In this document: piece by piece, positions 1 through 6,157 of the stretch
Numbering within the stretch: position 1 is the first letter of the stretch
Layout of the letters: the number at the start of each line of letters is the position of its first letter
DNA from: SIG575 sp045534165
Lineage (GTDB): Bacteria > Bacillota > Clostridia > Oscillospirales > Acutalibacteraceae
Assembly: GCA_045534165.1 (NCBI GenBank)
Contig: JAZSJD010000048.1
Coordinates: 1-31,507, forward strand
Reading direction: 5' to 3'
DNA length: 31,507 nt
Position numbers and translations under genes: made by a program
Notes under the pieces: model-generated
Database searches by the model: none
Seen by the model: the letters and a program-made list of their open reading frames with translations, nothing else
Told to the model about the DNA's origin: nothing

Positions 1-1
1 T

Positions 2-2362
2 GTACACCATATCAGAGAGCATTCTGCTGAAAAATATAAAATTCTTGCCGATTTCCTTATGGAACAGTACGGCAAGAAAGGTATTTCTGTTGATGTACTT
101 GTAAACAGACAGATAGAAAGAGCAAAAGCAAAAGGAAAAAACCTCACCTATGCAGAAGCGCACGAAGAAGTTATTGCGGACTCAATGGAAACAATGCTTA
201 CGGACGGCAATGTTATTGAAAAACTCCAGAGGCTTCAGGCAAAAGATCAGGCTCTTTTTGAAAAGCTTAAATCACTTATTGCCAAACTCGTTGCCAAAAT
301 CCAAAAGGCATACAAGAATGTCCGCCCTGAAACAACAGAAGGCAAAATCGTTGCAAGTATGCTTGACGAAATTGAAACAATTCAGCAGTTGTTCGTTGAT
401 GCCATTGCCGATGCGAGTGAGAACTTCAAGAGTGCAGAGGTTACAAAAACAAAAAACACCGCCACAAATGACGGTGTGAAATATATGGCAAGGGATGAGG
501 TTAGTTCTTGGAATATTAACTGGGATAAAGATAATTTTAGTGATATTAAGACACAACTTATAAACAATATGGATGAAGTCAATAAAATGCCTATTGTTAC
601 AGAAGTTACTCATTCTCATATGGATGGTAAAACTTTGACACAAAAACTCAATGACATATTAAAGACAAAATTTGGTTATAAAATAGAAACGGTTAATTAT
701 GGAACAATTTCATTTGACCCAAAGGCGATAGATAAAGTTATTGACTATATAAATAATGATGCAGAAGCAGCAGCGCTATTAGCAGCACCATATGTATTAA
801 AGCGTGGTAAAGCCATTAGTGGACATAAAAATCATAAAAATAAAGGCTACCCATCAGTTACATTTGCGGCACCATGTAAATTAAATGAAGTTGTTGGAAA
901 TGTGGCTGTAACAGTTCTGTATGGTACAAAAAGGCGAGTACATGCAGTTCGTGTTCTCACCCCGACTGGTAAGGTCTTTGAACTTACCACACAAAAAGAT
1001 ACAGAGCCTACATCTGCTGGTAGCACTATAAAGAATAGTGTTAGGTCAGCCATCGGCTCTGTATCTAACAACAATGTACCACAAAACGGCACAGTTGTCA
1101 ATACCAGTATATCCGAAAAAGACGTAAGGTATTCCGACCGTGATTCAAAAGGCAGAAAACTTTCTGCAGAACAAATTGAGTATTTCAAAAATTCAAAGGT
1201 AAGAGATGAAAACGGCAACTTGCTTGTGGTGTACCATGGAACTCCCGAAACATTTACTGTCTTCAAAAACAGAGGAAGCGGAATGTATTTCACTGCTGAC
1301 CCTGACTATGCTTACGGATATACTCAATTAACCGGTAAGGTAATGGAGCAGTATATAAACATTACAAAACCTTTTGATATTTTAAACGATGAAGATGCCA
1401 AGAATATCTTTGTTAATGAATTTATTAAAGGTGGCTATGCACAGGGAATTAACCCGTCAAGTTCTTCAAAACAAATTGATGAATACATCAAAAATGGTGT
1501 AGATTGGGTTGAGGGTGATAATCTTATTGAATTCCTGGAGGAAAACGAATATGACTATGACGGCCTGATTCTGAACGAAGGTTCAGATAGCGTTACGACT
1601 CAAAACGGAGCTCAGGTCAATTGGAGAGGCTTTTCCTATGTTATATTTGAACCTAACCAAACCAAGAATGTTGATAATCTAAATCCTACAAAAGATAATG
1701 ATATCAGATATTCTGAACGTTATTGGTATCCTGAAATGTCACATCAGGATTTGTCTTTTGTACGAATGATTGCAAAGAACGAGATTGTAAAAACGGACAA
1801 TTATATAGACAACAATACAAAATGGTTGTATAATAAAAGAAACAAACCGTATTTTGCAATATACAGCACTGCACATTCTGAAGAACCAACGATTCTGTAT
1901 GCTTGCAAAAATATACGTGCAACATCGGAATACGAGTGGTTTATGGATTTAATTGACTCATCAAGGAGTGTTGAAAATGAGAGTAATGAGCGAAGCACAA
2001 TCTTGCTTAGTAAAGTGCTTGAGAATTTCTGGAATGTCAATAGGAAAAATAGCAACAATAATAGATATGCTTTGGGAAGAGGAAGCAACATTGGAAATGC
2101 TGGAAACTCTAACAGAAAATCCAACTTTAGACCAAGCCAAGCTTTACTCAACTGCCTTAGAAATATCGAAGAAGTACCCGGAGGAAGTGGAGAACTAAAA
2201 CTCTCCGACCGAGACCCAAACGCTCTGACTCCCCAAAACCTTCTTGCAAATACTCTTGAAAGTTCTGCAGTACGCGAGGTTGAAAAGAAGAAACTTGCAG
2301 AATATAAAAACAACATTGAGAAGAATAAAACAAGCCGACTGAAACCAGTCGGCTATTCTTAA
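2..2362 (+). CDS. 3' part of a mobile-element polyvalent protein (ADP-ribosyltransferase-like and LPD3/barnase-like modules), truncated at both ends
   Basis: The frame is open to the left edge; the ATG at 59 is internal. The first codons read VHHIREHSAEKY, which could be the end of an HExxH metallopeptidase motif whose start lies outside the window (inference). A helical, Lys/Glu-rich stretch follows to about 450. The block at about 490-990 (GHKNHKNKGYPSVTFAAP, LYGTKRRVHAVRVLTPTGK) resembles the LPD3/barnase-EndoU-RelE-like domains of phage and conjugative-element polyvalent proteins. The block at about 1130-1690 has VVYHGT, then GMYFTADPDYAYGYT and a late YVIFEPNQTKNV, the layout of ART-PolyVal ADP-ribosyltransferase domains. 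The block at about 1714-1960 (FAIYSTAHSEEPTILYA) is a further small module. Linkers VRYSDRD, IRYSERY and LKLSDRD separate the modules. The last ~10 codons run through the terminator of the convergent gene, so the natural C-terminus appears lost. Family assignment is from memory of such proteins; the exact role (toxin or effector carried by the element) is inference. Confidence 0.7.
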   Translation, partial: VHHIREHSAEKYKILADFLMEQYGKKGISVDVLVNRQIERAKAKGKNLTYAEAHEEVIADSMETMLTDGNVIEKLQRLQAKDQALFEKLKSLIAKLVAKIQKAYKNVRPETTEGKIVASMLDEIETIQQLFVDAIADASENFKSAEVTKTKNTATNDGVKYMARDEVSSWNINWDKDNFSDIKTQLINNMDEVNKMPIVTEVTHSHMDGKTLTQKLNDILKTKFGYKIETVNYGTISFDPKAIDKVIDYINNDAEAAALLAAPYVLKRGKAISGHKNHKNKGYPSVTFAAPCKLNEVVGNVAVTVLYGTKRRVHAVRVLTPTGKVFELTTQKDTEPTSAGSTIKNSVRSAIGSVSNNNVPQNGTVVNTSISEKDVRYSDRDSKGRKLSAEQIEYFKNSKVRDENGNLLVVYHGTPETFTVFKNRGSGMYFTADPDYAYGYTQLTGKVMEQYINITKPFDILNDEDAKNIFVNEFIKGGYAQGINPSSSSKQIDEYIKNGVDWVEGDNLIEFLEENEYDYDGLILNEGSDSVTTQNGAQVNWRGFSYVIFEPNQTKNVDNLNPTKDNDIRYSERYWYPEMSHQDLSFVRMIAKNEIVKTDNYIDNNTKWLYNKRNKPYFAIYSTAHSEEPTILYACKNIRATSEYEWFMDLIDSSRSVENESNERSTILLSKVLENFWNVNRKNSNNNRYALGRGSNIGNAGNSNRKSNFRPSQALLNCLRNIEEVPGGSGELKLSDRDPNALTPQNLLANTLESSAVREVEKKKLAEYKNNIEKNKTSRLKPVGYS
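1977..2198 (+). CDS. small helical protein nested in another frame of the polyvalent ORF
   Basis: A 73-codon frame begins at an ATG preceded by AAGGAG (1963-1968) at 8-nt spacing, one of the best ribosome binding sites in the window. It lies entirely inside the larger ORF in a different frame. The translation (MRVMSEAQSCLV..., with MSIGKIATIIDMLWEEE and SKKYPEEVEN at the end) is amphipathic and acidic and looks like a normal protein. Over the same bases the large ORF is rich in Asn, Ser and Arg and reads like an out-of-frame translation. I do not recognise a named family; it recalls short helical proteins of unknown function on Firmicutes mobile elements. Either this is a real overlapping gene, or the host ORF owes its length here to chance. 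A TTG at 1953 in the same frame is a weaker start. Confidence 0.55.
   Translation: MRVMSEAQSCLVKCLRISGMSIGKIATIIDMLWEEEATLEMLETLTENPTLDQAKLYSTALEISKKYPEEVEN
2333..2354 (-). terminator. Rho-independent terminator of the GH38 gene
   Basis: A perfect inverted repeat (arms AGCCGACTG and CAGTCGGCT, 4-nt loop) is followed on the minus strand by TGTTTTATTCTT. It starts 9 bp after the GH38 stop codon. The plus-strand polyvalent ORF reads straight through it, which marks that ORF's tail as acquired host sequence. Confidence 0.85.
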
Positions 2363-4804
2363 TTATAATTCTATTTTTATTGTTTTAATTTCCCACGGGC
2401 GGAAACTGATTTGATTTTCAATTATCACGTCGATTTCCTTACCAAGCAAGTCTGTAATTCCCATTGCTTTTCCATCGTTAAGTTTAAAATTAACCAGTAC
2501 ATCATTATCTGAATAATTGCAGAATCGTGCAAAAATCGCACCATCTTCCGGATATAAAGCTGTGAGAATTACATCTGAATCATTATCGTTAAAATCAGCA
2601 ATTATATAATCTGACAAATCGCCATTACCTTTTTCAAGCATAAATGCCTGAGGCTGGTAAGTATAGGACATTGCGCACTTATGTAAATCTGCATCAGATA
2701 TTGATTCATCAAGAGGAAGAAGTGAAAATTCATCATTAAATATTCCGTCAAGCATTTTTGTGCCACACATATAAGAATCAGCATAAACAAGCGGAATTGA
2801 AAGTCTGTTACCCTGAACAACAGAGCCCATACAGCCACGGTTGATTACTGCAACACCTTGCTTTTTGTCACGAAGTGCAAGCCAATAAACGCCCTGCATA
2901 TATGTTGTGCTGTTAAATGATTCTTCAGGTGAAACTTCCGCATCATAACGGATATCATCTTCAGGATACCAATAACTTTCATTTTTGCGAACATCACCGC
3001 TCCAATCCGAAATTGAAAACGGTAAATCTCTCACCATTCTGCGGTCATTGTCAACACATACATTCATTATGAAATTAAGTTTTTCTTCATGTCTGTGTCC
3101 ATCAATTGTAAGTGATTTTTTCAAGCCTTCATCTATACCTGTAAGACCGATTTTCTGATTATGTATTTCAAACTTTACTTTGCAATCAATTCTCTTATGT
3201 TCACCATTGAAATGTAATTCAAAAACATACGGAACTGAACCAATGTTACCTATTTGTGTAGCAACAACAGAGTTTGAATTGATTTCAACATTCCATCTGC
3301 CCTTTGATTTGCAACTCACACCATCAACATAAGCTGTGAACAACTCTCCTGCTCCATTATCAAAAACGCGTGATGAATCAGCAATTTTTTCAATGTATGC
3401 AATACCATCATCTGTCAACTTGAGTTTATAAACCGGTGTTGTTAATTCACAAGTTTTTTCATCCCAACAGAAGTTGTGTTTTATTAAACATTCACCTTGC
3501 TGTAAAGTAAATCTCTTTACAGTAAACGGAGACAATTTCACGTGCACACGCAAAAGCTTTACATTATTTTTTTCAATAATTTCACTTTCAAGTTCAGTAT
3601 CTTTATCAAATACTGTGTAATTATCATTAACCTCAAGTTCAATCCACTCATCCACATCAAATGAATTACTGTTTACAACAAGTAAAGATTCATTATCTTT
3701 GTCTGCAAAGCGCTTGAAAAGAGTTTTAACAGATTCATCTGTGTTTTCTTTTGATAACTTAAGTGAATCCGGAATAAAACGTCTTGCAAGGTCAAGCAAG
3801 CCACAAATTGTTACATCGTGGTGTTGTGCAACGAGTGCATATTTCCAGGCCTGCTCAAGTTTTTCCTGAAGAGAAACGCCACCAAGCATAACAGAAAGTG
3901 CATTAAGTTTTTCAGCTTGTACAGCAGCAACTTCTGAAGCACGGCAACCATTGAAAATTTCATTACCACAATAACCCCAAGGCATCTGTACATGGAAATC
4001 GTTATCTGTTGTTCTCATTTCTTCTTTTGCTTCACCATAAAGTCCGGGAAGGTCTTCCAGAAGAACATAGTGGTAATCATCTTTAGTTTCGATATACTTG
4101 GTAATATCTTCAACTTCCTGAGTCAAATCATCATATCTTGACGCAAGAAGCGGAGAAATATGTTCAAATTTCTCTTCAAATTCCTCAAGAGACCAATAGC
4201 AGCCTTCTCTTGGCCAACGTGATAAAATCCAGTTGTCAAGTGTTGTACAGTTAAATCCTCTGCCCTGTTCATCATATGTAGGCACTGCAGGTATAGCAGT
4301 TAAATCTTTACCAATCCATTTACCCCATGGTAAATCAAAGTTTTTGGGATAACCATATCCCATAACGTGTGAACGAAGAACAGCAGCCTTATATCCGCAT
4401 AATTTAGCCATCTGTGGAGTCTGATTGTTCAGTGCAAACTCTGAAATAGCATAAACCTCAGGTGTTATATTAAAATGTTTAAGGTTTGTTTTAATTGCAT
4501 AAGTCAGCTGTCTGATATTTGATTCTTCTGAAACAAACAATGACAAAGGCTGACCGTATGTAGTTGCACCAAGCCCTACTCTGTCGGGATATTTTTCCAA
4601 CAGATATTTAATTATTTCTATAATTTCAGGGTCTGTTTTTGAATATTCATCAAATGTGAAAGATTCATAATCAAGACCCACTTTAAATTTAGGATATTTC
4701 TCCATCCATTCAACCAGTTCTTTAAGTCGAGGTTTAACTGCATCGCCCCAAAGAACATATCCGCCATGGTCATAAGTTAAAATATACAAGGGTTTATTTT
4801 TCAC
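2363..4804 (-). CDS. glycoside hydrolase family 38 (alpha-mannosidase-like) protein
   Basis: An 813-aa cytoplasmic protein without signal peptide, starting at GTG with GGGAAG 9 nt upstream. The N-terminal ~320 residues resemble the GH38 catalytic barrel (start LYILTYDHGGYV). The clearest family mark is AQHHDVTICG at residues 326-335, matching the conserved HHDAISGT-type motif of alpha-mannosidases. From about residue 370 the protein is beta-rich, as expected for the GH38 C-terminal sandwich domains. In typical GH38 enzymes the nucleophile Asp sits in an IDPFGHSP-like motif; the corresponding stretch here is ISEFALNNQTPQMA (residues 120-133), so the usual Asp is not obvious and Glu122 or Ser121 occupies its place. 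The expected role is trimming of mannosides or related alpha-linked sugars; substrate unknown. It is a single-gene unit between two terminators, with a palindromic operator over its promoter, which suggests sugar-responsive repression. Confidence 0.72.
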   Translation of the reverse strand: MKNKPLYILTYDHGGYVLWGDAVKPRLKELVEWMEKYPKFKVGLDYESFTFDEYSKTDPEIIEIIKYLLEKYPDRVGLGATTYGQPLSLFVSEESNIRQLTYAIKTNLKHFNITPEVYAISEFALNNQTPQMAKLCGYKAAVLRSHVMGYGYPKNFDLPWGKWIGKDLTAIPAVPTYDEQGRGFNCTTLDNWILSRWPREGCYWSLEEFEEKFEHISPLLASRYDDLTQEVEDITKYIETKDDYHYVLLEDLPGLYGEAKEEMRTTDNDFHVQMPWGYCGNEIFNGCRASEVAAVQAEKLNALSVMLGGVSLQEKLEQAWKYALVAQHHDVTICGLLDLARRFIPDSLKLSKENTDESVKTLFKRFADKDNESLLVVNSNSFDVDEWIELEVNDNYTVFDKDTELESEIIEKNNVKLLRVHVKLSPFTVKRFTLQQGECLIKHNFCWDEKTCELTTPVYKLKLTDDGIAYIEKIADSSRVFDNGAGELFTAYVDGVSCKSKGRWNVEINSNSVVATQIGNIGSVPYVFELHFNGEHKRIDCKVKFEIHNQKIGLTGIDEGLKKSLTIDGHRHEEKLNFIMNVCVDNDRRMVRDLPFSISDWSGDVRKNESYWYPEDDIRYDAEVSPEESFNSTTYMQGVYWLALRDKKQGVAVINRGCMGSVVQGNRLSIPLVYADSYMCGTKMLDGIFNDEFSLLPLDESISDADLHKCAMSYTYQPQAFMLEKGNGDLSDYIIADFNDNDSDVILTALYPEDGAIFARFCNYSDNDVLVNFKLNDGKAMGITDLLGKEIDVIIENQISFRPWEIKTIKIEL

Positions 4805-4823
4805 AAAAAATCACTTCCCATTA

Positions 4824-4843
4824 TTATACTAATGGTAGTATAA
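4824..4843. promoter_or_regulatory. palindromic operator overlapping the GH38 promoter
   Basis: A perfect inverted repeat, TTATACTA and TAGTATAA separated by ATGG, covers the -10 element and the predicted start of transcription of the GH38 gene. The position is that of a repressor operator (for example of the GntR or LacI type). No regulator gene is adjacent, so the protein that binds it is unknown. Confidence 0.55.
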
Positions 4844-4866
4844 CATTGAAAAAATATTAATGTCAA
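4837..4866 (-). promoter_or_regulatory. sigma-A-type promoter of the GH38 gene
   Basis: On the minus strand there is a consensus -35 TTGACA (4861-4866), an 18-nt spacer and a -10 TATACT (4837-4842). Transcription would start about 25 nt before the GTG. The -35 follows directly after the T-run of the upstream terminator. Confidence 0.75.
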
Positions 4867-4872
4867 GAAAAA

Positions 4873-4894
4873 ACCGCAGACATTTATCTGCGGT
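4873..4894 (-). terminator. terminator downstream of spoVM
   Basis: The inverted repeat ACCGCAGA / TCTGCGGT with a 6-nt loop is followed on the minus strand by TTTTTTCTT. It lies 6 bp after the spoVM stop codon and separates that short operon from the GH38 promoter. Confidence 0.85.
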
Positions 4895-4900
4895 ATGTAA

Positions 4901-4993
4901 TTAATTATTTGAAAAATCCTGTTTTTTTATTCCGAAAATCATTCTCAAAAGTCCACTAATTACTTTTGGATTTTTAAATACAATAACTTTCAT
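4901..4993 (-). CDS. spoVM: SpoVM, stage V sporulation peptide (30 aa)
   Basis: A 30-codon gene, ATG to TAA, with a GGGGG-containing ribosome binding site about 7 nt upstream. Its start, MKVIVFKNPKVISGLLR, aligns residue by residue with B. subtilis SpoVM (MKFYTIKLPKFLGGIVR): the MK start, Lys7, Pro9-Lys10, Gly14 and Arg17 are kept, and the rest is a similar short amphipathic helix with a basic end. SpoVM binds the positively curved forespore membrane, anchors SpoIVA during spore coat assembly, and is an inhibitor and substrate of FtsH. Position supports the call: in B. subtilis spoVM closes the same priA-to-rsgA neighbourhood. It follows the small membrane protein gene at 5009-5158 and is probably cotranscribed with it. 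It differs from the classical peptide by a C-terminal extension of four residues. Confidence 0.85.
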   Translation of the reverse strand: MKVIVFKNPKVISGLLRMIFGIKKQDFSNN

Positions 4994-5008
4994 ACTGATA
5001 CCCCCAAG

Positions 5009-5158
5009 TTAATTTCTGTAAATAGCAATGCCCAGAATGACAATAGCCACTGCTATAACAGCAATCAGAAAAGAGGATGGAAAACAACAGGATATAAACA
5101 ATCCAATGCCAAACGAAACCAAAACTATACCTAAACCACAGTTTCTATGTCTTCTCAT
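5009..5158 (-). CDS. 49-aa two-helix membrane protein upstream of spoVM
   Basis: The start chosen is the ATG at 5158, which has AGAGGTGAG just upstream; an in-frame extension to 5200 has no such site. The protein starts with the basic MRRHRNCG and then has two hydrophobic segments (about residues 9-26 and 29-46) separated by a Cys-Cys-Phe-Pro turn, ending IYRN. It is a predicted membrane hairpin of unknown function; similar short hydrophobic proteins occur in Clostridia genomes. It is the first gene of a two-gene operon with spoVM (15 bp between stop and spoVM start), so a role during sporulation is possible but not shown. Confidence 0.65.
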   Translation of the reverse strand: MRRHRNCGLGIVLVSFGIGLFISCCFPSSFLIAVIAVAIVILGIAIYRN

Positions 5159-5189
5159 TAGCTCACCTCTGAATTTTACTGTCATTTTT

Positions 5190-5218
5190 ATTATATTCAT
5201 TAATGTTATAAATGTGAA
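5190..5218 (-). promoter_or_regulatory. promoter of the membrane protein-spoVM operon
   Basis: On the minus strand, TTCACA (5213-5218) and TATAAT (5190-5195) are separated by 17 nt, a good sigma-A-type match. B. subtilis spoVM is sigma-E dependent; I could not identify a clear sigma-E promoter here, but the AT-rich stretch does not exclude one. Confidence 0.55.
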
Positions 5219-5220
5219 AA

Positions 5221-5249
5221 AGCCCGACTTACAAACAGTAAGCCGGGCT
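5221..5249 (-). terminator. terminator at the end of the 26-gene array
   Basis: The inverted repeat AGCCCG-CTTAC / GTAAG-CGGGCT (one internal mismatch, 5-nt loop) is followed on the minus strand by TTTTTC. It starts 8 bp after the rsgA stop codon and is the only convincing terminator seen between 5221 and 28948. Confidence 0.85.
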
Positions 5250-5257
5250 GACGTTAA

Positions 5258-6139
5258 CTATAATTCCCATTCTTTTATGTCTTTTACTTCATTATACATT
5301 GCTACATAATTATCGTGACGTGATTTATGGATTTCACCATTTTCTACTGCTTCAATAATTTTACAGCCTTTATCAGTAGTATGTGAACAAGTAGAAAATT
5401 TACATAACCCAAGATGTTTTTCAAACTCTCTGAAACAGAAAGGTAAATCATCCTTGAGAATTTTTTCTGCATTCTGAAAATCCAGCGAAGAAAATCCCGG
5501 AGTATCTGCAATATAACCATTACAGATTTTAAAAAGTTCAATATGTCGCGTTGTGTGTTTTCCTCTACCCAATTTATCACTGATTTCACCGGTTTGCAAT
5601 GACAATGTTGAATCGATGCTATTTAATAAAGACGATTTTCCAACACCGGTATTGCCTGCGAAAGCACTGATGTGTCCTTCAATGAGCTGTTTGATTCTGT
5701 CAATACCTGAACCTTTTTCTGCAGATGTCACAACAGTTTCAAATCCTGCTAATTTGTATATACTTTCTATTTCTGAAGAATCACCAAGGTCATCCTTAGT
5801 AATTACAACAATCGGTTCAATATCATTGTTCTCAGCAATAGCAATTAATTTATCAATAACAAGTGTATTGGGCTTGGGTTCACAAACCGATGTTACAACA
5901 AACAATCTGTCTATATTAGCAATCGGAGGTCTTATAAGCACATTTCTTCTTGTAAAAATTTCGTCAATTGTATTTTCCGCATCATTATTAACAGAAAAAG
6001 CGACCCTATCTCCGGGCAATGGTGAAATTTTATTTTTTCTGAAAACACCTCTTGCCTTACATTCGAATATTTCACCGGAGGATTCAACATAATAGAATCC
6101 CCCGATACCTTTAATTATTGTTCCTTCAAGTTGTGGCAA
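5258..6139 (-). CDS. rsgA: ribosome small subunit-dependent GTPase A
   Basis: A circularly permuted GTPase (YloQ/CpgA in B. subtilis) that assists late 30S maturation. In the 293-aa form there is an N-terminal OB fold (LEGTIIKGIGGFYYV). The G4 motif (ITKDD) comes before the P-loop GNTGVGKSS (about 162-170), then a DTPGFSS G3 motif, and a C-terminal zinc site with Cys246, Cys251, His253 and Cys259. The start is inferred: the longest frame begins with a TTG at 6148 that touches AGGAG, while the TTG at 6139 lies 9 nt beyond AGGAG and gives the usual N-terminus, so I prefer 6139. It follows prkC by 18 bp and is the last gene of the array. CpgA is a known PrkC substrate in B. subtilis. Confidence 0.93.
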   Translation of the reverse strand: MPQLEGTIIKGIGGFYYVESSGEIFECKARGVFRKNKISPLPGDRVAFSVNNDAENTIDEIFTRRNVLIRPPIANIDRLFVVTSVCEPKPNTLVIDKLIAIAENNDIEPIVVITKDDLGDSSEIESIYKLAGFETVVTSAEKGSGIDRIKQLIEGHISAFAGNTGVGKSSLLNSIDSTLSLQTGEISDKLGRGKHTTRHIELFKICNGYIADTPGFSSLDFQNAEKILKDDLPFCFREFEKHLGLCKFSTCSHTTDKGCKIIEAVENGEIHKSRHDNYVAMYNEVKDIKEWEL

Positions 6140-6157
6140 AAACGTCAACTCCTAAAA

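Noticed and set aside
847..2316. Minus-strand ORFs over the polyvalent gene (148 and 171 aa).
   Set aside because: Composition is Leu/Phe/Ser-rich as expected of antisense reading; no ribosome binding sites.
2602..2838. Second minus-strand frame inside the GH38 gene.
   Set aside because: It is a shifted shadow of the enzyme with no independent start signal.
5028..5309. Plus-strand 93-aa ORF over spoVM-proximal DNA.
   Set aside because: It crosses the terminator, the promoter and the antisense of two minus-strand genes, and has no ribosome binding site.
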